19,404 nucleotides of DNA from an uncultured Anaerococcus sp. (GTDB lineage: Bacteria > Bacillota > Clostridia > Tissierellales > Peptoniphilaceae). Made by a program: the position numbers and the translations under genes. The stretch lies in assembly GCF_947253225.1 (NCBI RefSeq), contig NZ_CAMXYR010000030.1:1-19404 (forward strand). Reading direction: 5' to 3'. Positions 6,713 to 14,442 of the stretch are shown one piece after another. How positions within the stretch are numbered: position 1 is the stretch's first letter; the number at the start of each line of letters is the position of its first letter. A model generated the notes under the pieces. It was given only the letters and a program-made list of their open reading frames with translations. It did not search any database and had not been told where the DNA came from.

Positions 6713-8422
6713 TTATACCTCATACTGAGCTTTCCATAATTTTGTGTAGTAACCATTTTTTGCAAGAAGTTCACCATGCTTTCCTTTTTCAAGTAAATTT
6801 CCTTTTTGAAATACGAGAATTTGGTCAGCTTTTTGAATTGTTTTTAAATGATGAGCCACTACAAGTACAGTTCTATTCTTTGCAAGTTCTGTAATAGCAT
6901 CCTGTATCAAAGATTCATTTACAGGATCAACATTACTTGTCATTTCATCAAGAATTAAAATCGGTGCATCTTTTAGAAAAGCTCTTGCAATAGATATTCT
7001 TTGTCTTTGTCCACCTGATAAAATTCCTCCATTTTCGCCAATATCAGTTTCATAACCTTTTGGTAAACTCATAATGAAATCATGTATTCTTGCTTTCTTT
7101 GCAGCTTCAATGATTTCCTCTTTTGTAGCTCCTTTTTTACCTACTCTGATATTTTCTTCAATCGTGTTATCAAACAATTGAACATTCTGCATGACAATGC
7201 TAATACGGTCTAAAAGCTCATCATAAGGAATATCCCTTATATCAATTCCTCCGAGTGTAATTTTTCCTTTATGCACATCATAAAATCTTAGAAGTAAGTT
7301 GGTTATAGTGGTCTTTCCACTACCTGATTCTCCAACTAAGGCTGTCATTGTTTTTTCAGCAATAGAAAAGCTCAATTTTTCCATTTTAAATTCATCTTTT
7401 TCATAGGAAAATCCAATGTTATCAAAAGCTATATCATTATCTTTCGGAACAATTCCATTCACTTTATCCGGGATTACATCTGCATATAAAATTCTTGAAA
7501 GTCTTTCGTAACTATCTACCGCCGAAACATAGTTCATATAGTGTTGTTCCATAGAAGCGAACGGCTTATAAAACTCTTTTGAAATTACCGCAAAGATAAT
7601 AAAATTAAGCACATCGAGATTTCCCTTTATAACAAGTATTGCTCCTGCAATTAAAAGAACTAAATATCCAATATCCAGTAAAAAACCAAATATAGATAAC
7701 TGTTTTGCCTTGAATCTTGAAGCTGCTTTACTTGTTTCTCCGAACTTTTTCGTTTTGTTCATAAGCTCATTATCTAAGCTCTTATTGTTTGAAAAACTCT
7801 TTAGTACAGGTATTCCTCTAACATATTCAACAAATAAGCTAACCATATCAAGAAGTGCTGAGTTGTTCTGATTTTCTATTTTTTCAGATTGCTTAATTGT
7901 CAGATATAGAAAGATAAGTGCAATCGGAACAGATACAGCCATAATAATAGCAAGTTTGAAATCAATACTTGCAAGACCAACAAATACGACTGCACCTATC
8001 AAAAAATCACCAAACATTCTTGACCACATGTGTCCTACAACAAGGGACATATTATCAACATCTTTGTGTAAAATTGTATTGATCTCGCCCAGTCTTTCGT
8101 TGGTATAAAATCCTAAGCTGAATTTTTTTAATTTGATAATCATGCGTTCTCTGATTTGCTGAACAATATCAAAACCTGCACTATGCTTTTTCATATCTGC
8201 AACCATATTACAAATACCTTTGAACACTACAAGTAATCCAATCGCAATAAAATATTTATATAGACTTGCTAAGCTCGTTCCATCGAATATTTGGAACAGT
8301 ATAGAAAATACGATCACAATCATAGCTATGGAGCTTAGTCCATAAAGGGCAAAGAATACACTCGATATAATCAAATCTCTCTTGCCAGTTTTTGTAAGTA
8401 GTTTTAACATTTCTCTAAACAT
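6713..8422 (-). CDS. ABC exporter-fold half-transporter (membrane and ATPase domains), second of pair
   Basis: A 569-residue half-transporter: six membrane segments within residues ~17-290, then an ATPase domain with Walker A GESGSGKT at 364-371, signature LSGGQ at 468-472, Walker B ILILDE at 488-493 and H-loop AHH near 523-525. All catalytic residues are present. Its start overlaps the end of the preceding ABC gene by 8 bases, so the two probably form a heterodimer. Pairs of this kind resemble the exporter-fold importers linked to siderophore uptake (YbtP/YbtQ, IrtA/IrtB, and the eqb pair of streptococci) as well as drug exporters. Being directly followed by a full ECF module argues for small-molecule transport rather than simple drug efflux, but that is inference. 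Confidence 0.88.
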   Translation of the reverse strand: MFREMLKLLTKTGKRDLIISSVFFALYGLSSIAMIVIVFSILFQIFDGTSLASLYKYFIAIGLLVVFKGICNMVADMKKHSAGFDIVQQIRERMIIKLKKFSLGFYTNERLGEINTILHKDVDNMSLVVGHMWSRMFGDFLIGAVVFVGLASIDFKLAIIMAVSVPIALIFLYLTIKQSEKIENQNNSALLDMVSLFVEYVRGIPVLKSFSNNKSLDNELMNKTKKFGETSKAASRFKAKQLSIFGFLLDIGYLVLLIAGAILVIKGNLDVLNFIIFAVISKEFYKPFASMEQHYMNYVSAVDSYERLSRILYADVIPDKVNGIVPKDNDIAFDNIGFSYEKDEFKMEKLSFSIAEKTMTALVGESGSGKTTITNLLLRFYDVHKGKITLGGIDIRDIPYDELLDRISIVMQNVQLFDNTIEENIRVGKKGATKEEIIEAAKKARIHDFIMSLPKGYETDIGENGGILSGGQRQRISIARAFLKDAPILILDEMTSNVDPVNESLIQDAITELAKNRTVLVVAHHLKTIQKADQILVFQKGNLLEKGKHGELLAKNGYYTKLWKAQYEV

Positions 8423-10154
8423 TTTCTGTTACCACCTCTTTCAAATTCCATCTATCTACCTTGTTCTGTGCTTCAACCATATCCTTATAAAAATCACATC
8501 TTTTCATCAGCTCTTCATGGCTTCCTGCATCAAGAACAACACCCTTATCCATAACAATAATTTGGTCTGAATCTCTAATCGTATTTAGATGATGAGCAAT
8601 TGTAATGATGGTTTTATCCTTGCTTAAATCGTCAATTGCTTCGCCGATAAGTCTTTCATTTTCACTATCAACAGCCGCCATTGCTTCATCTAATATTAAA
8701 ATCGGTGCATTTTTCAGTATCATTCTTGCTATAGAGATTCTTTGTTTTTCTCCACCGGATAACTTAACTCCCATTTCACCTACTCGTGTTTCATATCCAT
8801 TTGGCAATGCTGAAATAAAATCATGGCATCTTGCTTTTTTAGCAGCTTCTATGACTTCTTCTTTTGTTGCATTTAGTTTTCCAATTGCTATATTTTCAAA
8901 AATACTTAAGTCAAAAAGGATAACTTCTTGTTGCACACTACCAATCAGCATTGAGATATTTTCTTGACTATATTCTTTTATATCTTTTCCATTTATCAGT
9001 ATTTGTCCTTCATCTGCATCCCAAAATCCCATAAGCAAATTAGATACCGTACTCTTTCCACAACCGCTTGCTCCTACAAAGGCGTTCAAACTATTTTTCT
9101 TAAAATTCAAATTGATATTTTTAAGCTCAAAGCTATCTTTTCCGTATGCAAAATTCACATCTTTAAATTCTATGTTTCCAAATTCTAAACCTTGTTCTGT
9201 CTTTTTGTTTGGAAGTGGAACTGTTAATACTTTCCCTATCGCCTTTAACGCTTCCTTAAACACAATAGAAAAATGTTGCAATGTAGCTGTCTTACTTATA
9301 GAAGCAGTAAAAGCAGACGATAAAATAATGGCAAGGATAAAATTAGGCGTTGTAATATTTCCATGATAAAGAAATATGCTTCCCAAAATCATGACAATAA
9401 CCACTCCAATTTCCATAAATATGTCAATGAGTCCCATTGGAATTGTAACCATCCCCATGCTCTTTTTAACCCAGTAAATATATTCTCTTGCCGTTTTTAA
9501 TGTTCTTTCACTAATTTCCTCTTCTTTAGCAAAAGCCTTAATCACAGAAATATTTTTTACATATTCCATTAGCTCTTCTCTCATTCTGTTTTCATGATTG
9601 AAGTAAATCGCAAAGTTTTTATCCATTGTTTTCTGTGAAAGAACTTTTACCAAATACATGAGTGGAACTCCGGCAATCATCCCAAGAGCAAGACGCCAAT
9701 CCACAAAAATCATAGCTACAAAAATAATGGTAGGCAGAAGTGTAACTGCCATTATTTCAGGAAGACCATGGGCAAGGTATACTTCCACTTGCTCTACATC
9801 ATGTTGAACAATGTTGGTAAGCTCTCCTGTATTATGTTCTTTAAAGAATCCCAAACTTAGTTTTTTCAGATGACCGATAATATCTAACCTAAGTTCTGTT
9901 AATTTTTCGTATGCTTTCTCATGGGCAACCTTTGTTGCAAAATAATAAAACACTCCTTTTAATACAAACGATATAAAGATTCCCAAGAATATATACTTTA
10001 AATTACCTTCGTTAATATTGTTTGTGATTAAAGAACTAATCAAATATACAAGTAAGATTTGTGGTATCAAATCAAATACTATTTTTAAAGCAAGAAGTGA
10101 ATTGGATAAACTATTTTTCCCAATCACTTTTTTCCTTAATTCTTTTTCCGGCAT
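8415..10154 (-). CDS. ABC exporter-fold half-transporter, first of pair
   Basis: A 579-residue half-transporter with membrane segments between residues ~25 and 285 and an ATPase domain: Walker A GASGCGKST at 361-369, signature LSGGE at 465-469, Walker B ILILDE at 485-490 and H-loop AHH near 520-522. The frame is open to a TTG at 10172, but that codon precedes the ribosome site AAAGGAGAG; the ATG at 10154 has ideal spacing and is used here. It is the first gene of the transporter operon, preceded by a palindrome that shares 17 bases with the tetR promoter, so it is probably under TetR control. Partner and context are as for the next gene, with which it overlaps by 8 bases. Confidence 0.88.
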   Translation of the reverse strand: MPEKELRKKVIGKNSLSNSLLALKIVFDLIPQILLVYLISSLITNNINEGNLKYIFLGIFISFVLKGVFYYFATKVAHEKAYEKLTELRLDIIGHLKKLSLGFFKEHNTGELTNIVQHDVEQVEVYLAHGLPEIMAVTLLPTIIFVAMIFVDWRLALGMIAGVPLMYLVKVLSQKTMDKNFAIYFNHENRMREELMEYVKNISVIKAFAKEEEISERTLKTAREYIYWVKKSMGMVTIPMGLIDIFMEIGVVIVMILGSIFLYHGNITTPNFILAIILSSAFTASISKTATLQHFSIVFKEALKAIGKVLTVPLPNKKTEQGLEFGNIEFKDVNFAYGKDSFELKNINLNFKKNSLNAFVGASGCGKSTVSNLLMGFWDADEGQILINGKDIKEYSQENISMLIGSVQQEVILFDLSIFENIAIGKLNATKEEVIEAAKKARCHDFISALPNGYETRVGEMGVKLSGGEKQRISIARMILKNAPILILDEAMAAVDSENERLIGEAIDDLSKDKTIITIAHHLNTIRDSDQIIVMDKGVVLDAGSHEELMKRCDFYKDMVEAQNKVDRWNLKEVVTENV

Positions 10155-10180
10155 GAACAACTCTCCTTTCAAAATTGAAT

Positions 10181-10204
10181 AATATTGAATTTTAATTCAG
10201 TATT
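10181..10204. promoter_or_regulatory. Probable TetR operator in front of the transporter operon
   Basis: A 24-base near-palindrome with left arm AATATTGAATT and right arm AATTCAGTATT (10 of 11 positions symmetrical) around a central TT lies 26 bases upstream of the ABC start codon. Its first 17 bases, AATATTGAATTTTAATT, are identical to the spacer of the tetR promoter at 11482-11498 on the other strand. A minus-strand TATTAT at the operon-proximal edge (about 10180-10185) can act as -10; the -35 is weak. Repression by the cluster's TetR protein is inferred. Confidence 0.7.
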
Positions 10205-10218
10205 AAGGTTTAAAGTAA

Positions 10219-10287
10219 GACTTTGCTGATTACGCAAAGTCTATTTTATCCGATCACTATATTTTTTTAAATTACTGTATCAGCAAA
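10219..10287 (-). promoter_or_regulatory. Mutually exclusive hairpins between ClbS-like and ABC genes
   Basis: On the minus strand GACTTTGC (10241-10234) pairs with GCAAAGTC (10226-10219) over a 7-base loop. An upstream TTTGCTGAT (10287-10279) pairs perfectly with ATCAGCAAA (10230-10222), which uses the same bases. The two stems cannot coexist. Only a weak T-rich stretch (TTACTTT) follows, so this is either a weak terminator with an antiterminator form or a processing stem behind the ClbS-like gene. Confidence 0.45.
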
Positions 10288-10294
10288 TCAAAAA

Positions 10295-10813
10295 TTATAG
10301 CACAATCTTTTTCCATTTTCTAATCTTAGTTCTAAACGTTCCAAAAGGGGCAACCGTATTAACATGAATAAACTTATAAACTTCCCATGTCGCTGTTTTA
10401 GTAGCTTCATCAGCCCATTTTCTCATATGCGGTTGAAATAATTCTTCTTCACTTAGTGTATCAATCATTGTATAGATAGATATAATATTTTCTTTCAATC
10501 GTTTCTTTAATTCTTCTATCGATAAATGAGCATAAGTATCGGTAAACCACTGATATAATTCTCCAAGTTGATTCCATTTAAACATATCCGACGGTGTCTT
10601 TACTTCAAAACCGTTTTTCTCATCTTTTTCCCATTTCAAAACTAATGTTGTCCATCCGAGTTGATAAGCAAGATTTTCTGCTGGTGTTCTGTCAACTTCA
10701 GGGACTCTCTTATCTTTGAGAGATTCAGGAATAATATCAAATTCAGAAATATACTTTTCAAAACTTTTATTTATCTCAGATTTCAGTTCTTCTTTATCTT
10801 TATATATCTTCAA
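10295..10813 (-). CDS. ClbS/DfsB-family four-helix-bundle protein
   Basis: A 172-residue soluble protein of the ClbS/DfsB (formerly DUF1706) family. Recognisable parts are the N-terminal KDKEELKSEINKSFEKY, the central RTPAENLAYQLGWTTLVLKWEKDE and the C-terminal WEVYKFIHVNTVAPFGTFRTKIRKWKK. The E. coli family member ClbS protects its host from colibactin by hydrolysing the toxin's cyclopropane warhead; most relatives are uncharacterised. The start is TTG at 10813, supported by GGAGGAG five bases upstream; no ATG is better placed. It lies between tetR (50 bases upstream) and the transporter operon, so it is probably co-transcribed with tetR. No colibactin-like biosynthetic gene is in view, so a role in protection against an external compound or in modifying the transported molecule is only inferred. 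Confidence 0.75.
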   Translation of the reverse strand: MKIYKDKEELKSEINKSFEKYISEFDIIPESLKDKRVPEVDRTPAENLAYQLGWTTLVLKWEKDEKNGFEVKTPSDMFKWNQLGELYQWFTDTYAHLSIEELKKRLKENIISIYTMIDTLSEEELFQPHMRKWADEATKTATWEVYKFIHVNTVAPFGTFRTKIRKWKKIVL

Positions 10814-10863
10814 AATATCTCCTCCAAAAATTTAAATTTATCGCATTTAAATATCAAATCAAC

Positions 10864-11436
10864 TTACAATGATTCCACTCCCTTGTAATAACACTTTGCA
10901 ATAAGTTTTAGCATATCTTTTGCCCACTTTTCACTTTGATAATGCCTTGCTATTTCAAGAAGTCCCTCTGTAAAGTTACTGGCTAAAATATGGGCAAGCA
11001 TTGGATCATATTCCTGTTTCGATTGTCTTTTTAAACTTACTTCAATATGAACCTGCATTTGCGATATGAGTTTTTGTTTTGCTTCTGTATGCTTTGTACC
11101 TGAGCTTTTATCCATTAAAATAATTAACTTCTTACGATCTTTTAAAAGTTCATGAATATAATTTTCTCCAACTTCATCAAACCTTTCAGAAGCAGAACCT
11201 TTTTCCAAAGATTCTTCCTCATTAAAAGCTGACTCGAAGTTTATATAAACAGAACTTACTACTGCATCAAACAAAACTGCCTTATTTTTGAAATAGGTAT
11301 AAATTAGTGCCACAGGAATATCTGCTTCTTTTGCAATTTCTGTTAATTTGGCACCTCTATAATCCTTTTTATAAAATACTTTTTCTGCTGCTTCGAGTAT
11401 TCTATTTCTAACTTCTTCTTTTAATACTTGTGCCAT
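10864..11436 (-). CDS. TetR/AcrR-family transcriptional repressor
   Basis: A 190-residue regulator. The N-terminal ~55 residues carry the TetR helix-turn-helix (RNRILEAAEKVFYKK ... LTEIAKEADIPVALIYTYFKNKAVLFDAV), and the rest is a helical ligand-binding and dimerisation domain with no family-specific motif I can name. ATG at 11436 follows GAGGTGTG at normal spacing. Its promoter at 11476-11504 contains a sequence that recurs in front of the ABC operon, so autorepression and control of the transporters are likely. The inducer is unknown; a substrate of the transporters would be the obvious candidate. Confidence 0.88.
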   Translation of the reverse strand: MAQVLKEEVRNRILEAAEKVFYKKDYRGAKLTEIAKEADIPVALIYTYFKNKAVLFDAVVSSVYINFESAFNEEESLEKGSASERFDEVGENYIHELLKDRKKLIILMDKSSGTKHTEAKQKLISQMQVHIEVSLKRQSKQEYDPMLAHILASNFTEGLLEIARHYQSEKWAKDMLKLIAKCYYKGVESL

Positions 11437-11475
11437 AGCACACCTCTTTCTATTCCAATACTGAATCTACATTTA

Positions 11476-11504
11476 ATAATAAATTAAAATTCAATATTTG
11501 TCAA
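11476..11504 (-). promoter_or_regulatory. tetR promoter with operator filling the spacer
   Basis: On the minus strand a consensus -35 TTGACA (11504-11499) and a -10 TATTAT (11481-11476) are exactly 17 bases apart. The spacer AATATTGAATTTTAATT (11498-11482) equals 17 bases of the palindrome before the ABC operon. A further half-site, AATACTGAAT (plus strand, 11457-11466), lies downstream of the -10. Binding there would block RNA polymerase directly. The -35 begins 8 bases past the recombinase stop codon, so tetR has its own promoter. Confidence 0.75.
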
Positions 11505-11511
11505 GATAGAT

Positions 11512-13350
11512 TTAAATATTTGTTTTTATATACTCACTCACCGGTATCCCCACTCTTTTCAAAACCTTTATTTTCTCCTGTTTCTTCTGTTCTCTTCTTG
11601 CCTTATATTTATCTTCATACTCTTTCTGTTTTCCACTCGCTTTACGCTTTAGGTAATTTTGATGTAGCTTGTCTTTTCTTTCTTCGATTTTTCTTTCTTC
11701 TTCCTCAAGTTTTTGTTTTTTTTCTTCGCTTAACTCCGCCTGTGGTAGTTCGTAATTACCTATGAAATTAAAGTAAATTTCTATCTTTTGCTTTGATGTC
11801 TGACTTCCTTTTCTATCTCTTTCATGTACGATAATCTTTTCTACAAACTCATTTATCATTGTAGTTGTAAGTTCATCAAAGTTTTCATAACGACTGATAA
11901 GAGATATAAATTTTCTTGCTCTGTCTGTTTCTTTTTCATATCTTGATACCTGCTGCTCTAAATCTTTGATCTCTTTGCTTAAAGTTATCTGCTCTGTTTC
12001 ATATTGATTGTTTAGTATCTCATATCTGCTATTTGGTATTTTGTTAAGGATCATATCTTCGTAAATTCTGCACATAAGTCGTTCGAGTTCCCTAAGTCTG
12101 TTTTGGCTTTCCGTTAATCTTACCTTTTTCTTTTCTATCTCTATTTTTTCTTTTTCTTCCATTTCATTTTGAATGGAACAGATAAAGGCTTCATTATCTT
12201 CATCAAGGTATTTTTTAATATCTTTTAGTGTGTCTTGTATTAAATTTAAGACTACTTCCGCTTTTATTCTGTGTGCTGATGGACAAAGCATGCCACAAGG
12301 TGTTTTAGTATAGGCACTGCAAGTGTAATAGGGTATATTTTTGTAATTGCTTGTTCTATGAACATACATTTTACTTCCACAATCTGCACAATACATCAGT
12401 CCTGTGAGTGGGTGATATTCTCCCCAACCATCAGGATACCTTTTTACATTTCCTCTTATCCTTTGCACATTATCAAAGGTTTCTTGGTCTATGATTGCTT
12501 CGTGAGTATTTTCAAAGATGAGCCATTTATCTTCGGATACATATTTACTTTTCTTATCCTTGAAATGCTTTCTTGTTTTAAAGTTAACTGTATGCCCTAA
12601 GTATTCTTTTTTCTTTAAGATACTTGCGATTGTGGAACTACACCAACGATAAGGATATTCAAAGTTCTTGCTTTGATGTAATCCATATCCCATTTTTTGC
12701 TGATGATAAGCGGGTATATCTATCTTATCTGCTTCCAGTATCTTCGCTATTTTGTATGGTCCTGCTCCGTCCATTGTAAGATTAAATATTCGTCTTACTA
12801 TCTCGGCTGCCTTTTCATCTACAATCCACTTATCTTTGTCTTTTTCATCTTTGATGTAGCCATAAGGTGGAGTGCTTGCCGTATGCTTTCCGCTTTCTCC
12901 TTTTGATCTAAATGTAGATTGTATTTTTCTTGAAGTATCTCTTGCATACCATTCATTCATAATATTTCTAAAAGGGGTAAAATCATCTTCTCTGTAAAAG
13001 CTGTCTACATTGTCATTTATAGCAATCAGTCTTACGCCCTTTTGTCTTAATATCTCCATACATTGACCGACTTTAAGATAATCTCTGCCGAGTCTACTCA
13101 TATCCTTTACGATGATACAACCGATATTTCCAGTATTTACTCCATTCATCATTTCCATGAAGCCTGGTCTATCAAACTGTGTCCCGCTTATTCCGTCATC
13201 TGTAAAATGGATGATATTAGTTAAATTATTCTTACTTGCATATTCTTCAAGGATTTTCTTTTGATTAACGATTGAGTTACTTTCTCCTTCAAGTTCATCA
13301 TCTCGACTTAATCTCTCATAGAGTGCTGTTATCTTTTCAAAATTCCTCAC
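11512..13350 (-). CDS. Large serine recombinase (TnpX/TndX type)
   Basis: A 612-residue site-specific recombinase expected to excise and insert the inner element through a circular intermediate. The N-terminal resolvase domain (about 5-150) has the catalytic serine in YERLS (Ser15), DDGISGTQFDRPGF and the active-site SRLGRDY near 85-91. A recombinase domain follows (about 160-300), then a zinc ribbon with CADC at 321-324 and further cysteines near 344, 352 and 356, then a coiled coil (about 395-480) and a DUF4368-like tail. The length lies between those of TndX and TnpX. The start is GTG at 13350, five bases after GGAGG; there is no better ATG. It is the first gene inside the element, next to its end, as in Tn4451-type transposons. 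No clear promoter is seen within the end, so the promoter might be assembled on circularisation. Confidence 0.93.
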   Translation of the reverse strand: MRNFEKITALYERLSRDDELEGESNSIVNQKKILEEYASKNNLTNIIHFTDDGISGTQFDRPGFMEMMNGVNTGNIGCIIVKDMSRLGRDYLKVGQCMEILRQKGVRLIAINDNVDSFYREDDFTPFRNIMNEWYARDTSRKIQSTFRSKGESGKHTASTPPYGYIKDEKDKDKWIVDEKAAEIVRRIFNLTMDGAGPYKIAKILEADKIDIPAYHQQKMGYGLHQSKNFEYPYRWCSSTIASILKKKEYLGHTVNFKTRKHFKDKKSKYVSEDKWLIFENTHEAIIDQETFDNVQRIRGNVKRYPDGWGEYHPLTGLMYCADCGSKMYVHRTSNYKNIPYYTCSAYTKTPCGMLCPSAHRIKAEVVLNLIQDTLKDIKKYLDEDNEAFICSIQNEMEEKEKIEIEKKKVRLTESQNRLRELERLMCRIYEDMILNKIPNSRYEILNNQYETEQITLSKEIKDLEQQVSRYEKETDRARKFISLISRYENFDELTTTMINEFVEKIIVHERDRKGSQTSKQKIEIYFNFIGNYELPQAELSEEKKQKLEEEERKIEERKDKLHQNYLKRKASGKQKEYEDKYKARREQKKQEKIKVLKRVGIPVSEYIKTNI

Positions 13351-13371
13351 TTTTTCCTCCTTCCTCTTAAT

Positions 13372-13448
13372 TTCTTAAATAAAAAAGAATTAAGAAGTAC
13401 ATGTTTCACTAAAACAGTGATTAAGTGTTCTCCTTAATTCTATTACTC
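13372..13448. other. Right end of inner element / junction with virD4
   Basis: Coding similarity to virD4 ends at a GA dinucleotide (minus strand, 13448-13447), the strand-exchange core known for TnpX/TndX-type recombinases. Just inside the element is a cluster of TTAAG/CTTAA motifs: GAATTAAG (13387-13394) with CTTAATTC (13433-13440), ATTAAG (13420-13425) with CTTAAT (13433-13438), and TTCTTAA (13372-13378) with TTAAGAA (13390-13396). Such symmetric motifs are plausible recombinase binding sites. The exact cut point cannot be proven without the other junction. Confidence 0.6.
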
Positions 13449-14442
13449 CTGCTGCCAGCTTATATTTCTTGTATTGCTTAACTGCAAAATGACTTGGATC
13501 TTTCTTTTCAAGAGCTTCAAAGAGCCTATCAATTGGGTTCATATAGGTTTCGTCATCTTCTCTAACCTCACTTGCGTCAATCATATCCAAAAGTGTCTTA
13601 AAGTTCTTTTCTTCTTCTGGTGCTTCATAATATATATAACCGATGAGGGCAGTGTAATACAGCTTTTCAGCCTTTACCCAAAAATCTTCTCCAGCCTTTT
13701 CTCCATCTCCCTTAGTATTAGCAATAATCGTTTGGACAAGCTTTAAAATATCTTTTTCACTTCTCAAATATGCAAAGGGATTGTATTTCATTGATTTTTT
13801 AAAGTTTATTGTGTTTAAAATCTTTATGTCATATCCATTTTCATAAAGCATTTTTCCACACTCTAACACAAGTGTGCCTTTAGGGTCTGTTACTACATAG
13901 GAAGAGTGCATTTGCATTAGATTTGGCTTTACATAAAATCTTGTCTTACCTGATCCAGAACCACCAATCACTAACACATTTTTATTTCTAGCGTATTTAG
14001 GGTTTTTAGGTCTTGAATTCATTGTTAGTCTTTCAGTATTAGTTATTAGTACATTGTTTTCAAACTTAGGGTCAATGTATGGAGCAATATCCTTGCTTTC
14101 TCCCCATCTTGCAGATCCATATTCCTTACCTTGCCTGTATTTCTTTTTATTTTTACCTTTAATATAAACAATTAGCTTAACAAGAGCAGCAACTGAAACA
14201 CCTACTAACAAGTCCCTTGGATTAAGGCTTGGTATATAAGATAAAGTTCCTATATCAGAAATTCCCACCATTAATCTATCAATAATATCTCCTCCTACAT
14301 AAGAATTTATGTGCTTAGAAAAGATATTTCCAATGTAGCAAAATGATAAATAGGGAATGTTTGATAATATAAATTTCTTTGGGTTGTCTATTTTAATTAA
14401 GTTTTTAATATCAGAAAGAATGGCTTCTAATACCTTATTCAT
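13390..14442 (-). pseudogene. VirD4/PcfC-like coupling protein, 3' half lost to insertion
   Basis: The first ~332 residues are a VirD4-like coupling ATPase of the CD1115 type: N-terminal membrane segments (about 26-44 and 76-95), KEYGSARWGE, Walker A GGSGSGKT at 160-167 and VVTDPKGT. Intact family members have roughly 600 residues. After KYKLAAG, where relatives continue with a Lys-Thr-Ala-Lys-like stretch, the frame enters the inner element and ends after 18 foreign residues. The C-terminal half, including Walker B, is missing, so this copy cannot pump DNA. The start codon ATG at 14442 overlaps the antirepressor-like gene by 8 bases. The lost half should lie beyond the left end of the window. 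Confidence 0.88.

Larger units (their letters stand above)
1..13448 (-). mobile_element. Inner mobilisable element (serine-recombinase type), left end outside window
   Basis: A self-contained set of genes sits inside a truncated virD4: large serine recombinase at the right end, a regulated transporter cargo block, then sigma-like factor, oriT, MobQ relaxase and replication initiator. The right boundary is placed at the GA dinucleotide (minus strand; plus-strand TC at 13447-13448), because virD4 coding similarity stops there and TnpX/TndX-type recombinases are known to exchange strands at GA. Nothing in 1-156 resembles the missing C-terminal half of virD4, so the other end lies left of position 1. 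The layout resembles Tn4451-like mobilisable transposons and the smaller elements found nested in clostridial conjugative transposons. Identity as one unit is inference from order and orientation. Confidence 0.75.

Noticed and set aside
10155..10172. Upstream TTG start for the first ABC half-transporter
   Set aside because: The TTG lies before the AAAGGAGAG ribosome site that serves the ATG at 10154; the extra residues are translated ribosome-site sequence.
13390..13448. The last 18 residues of the virD4 frame as a genuine C-terminus
   Set aside because: They are encoded by the inner element's end sequence, share nothing with coupling proteins, and the Walker B half is missing.
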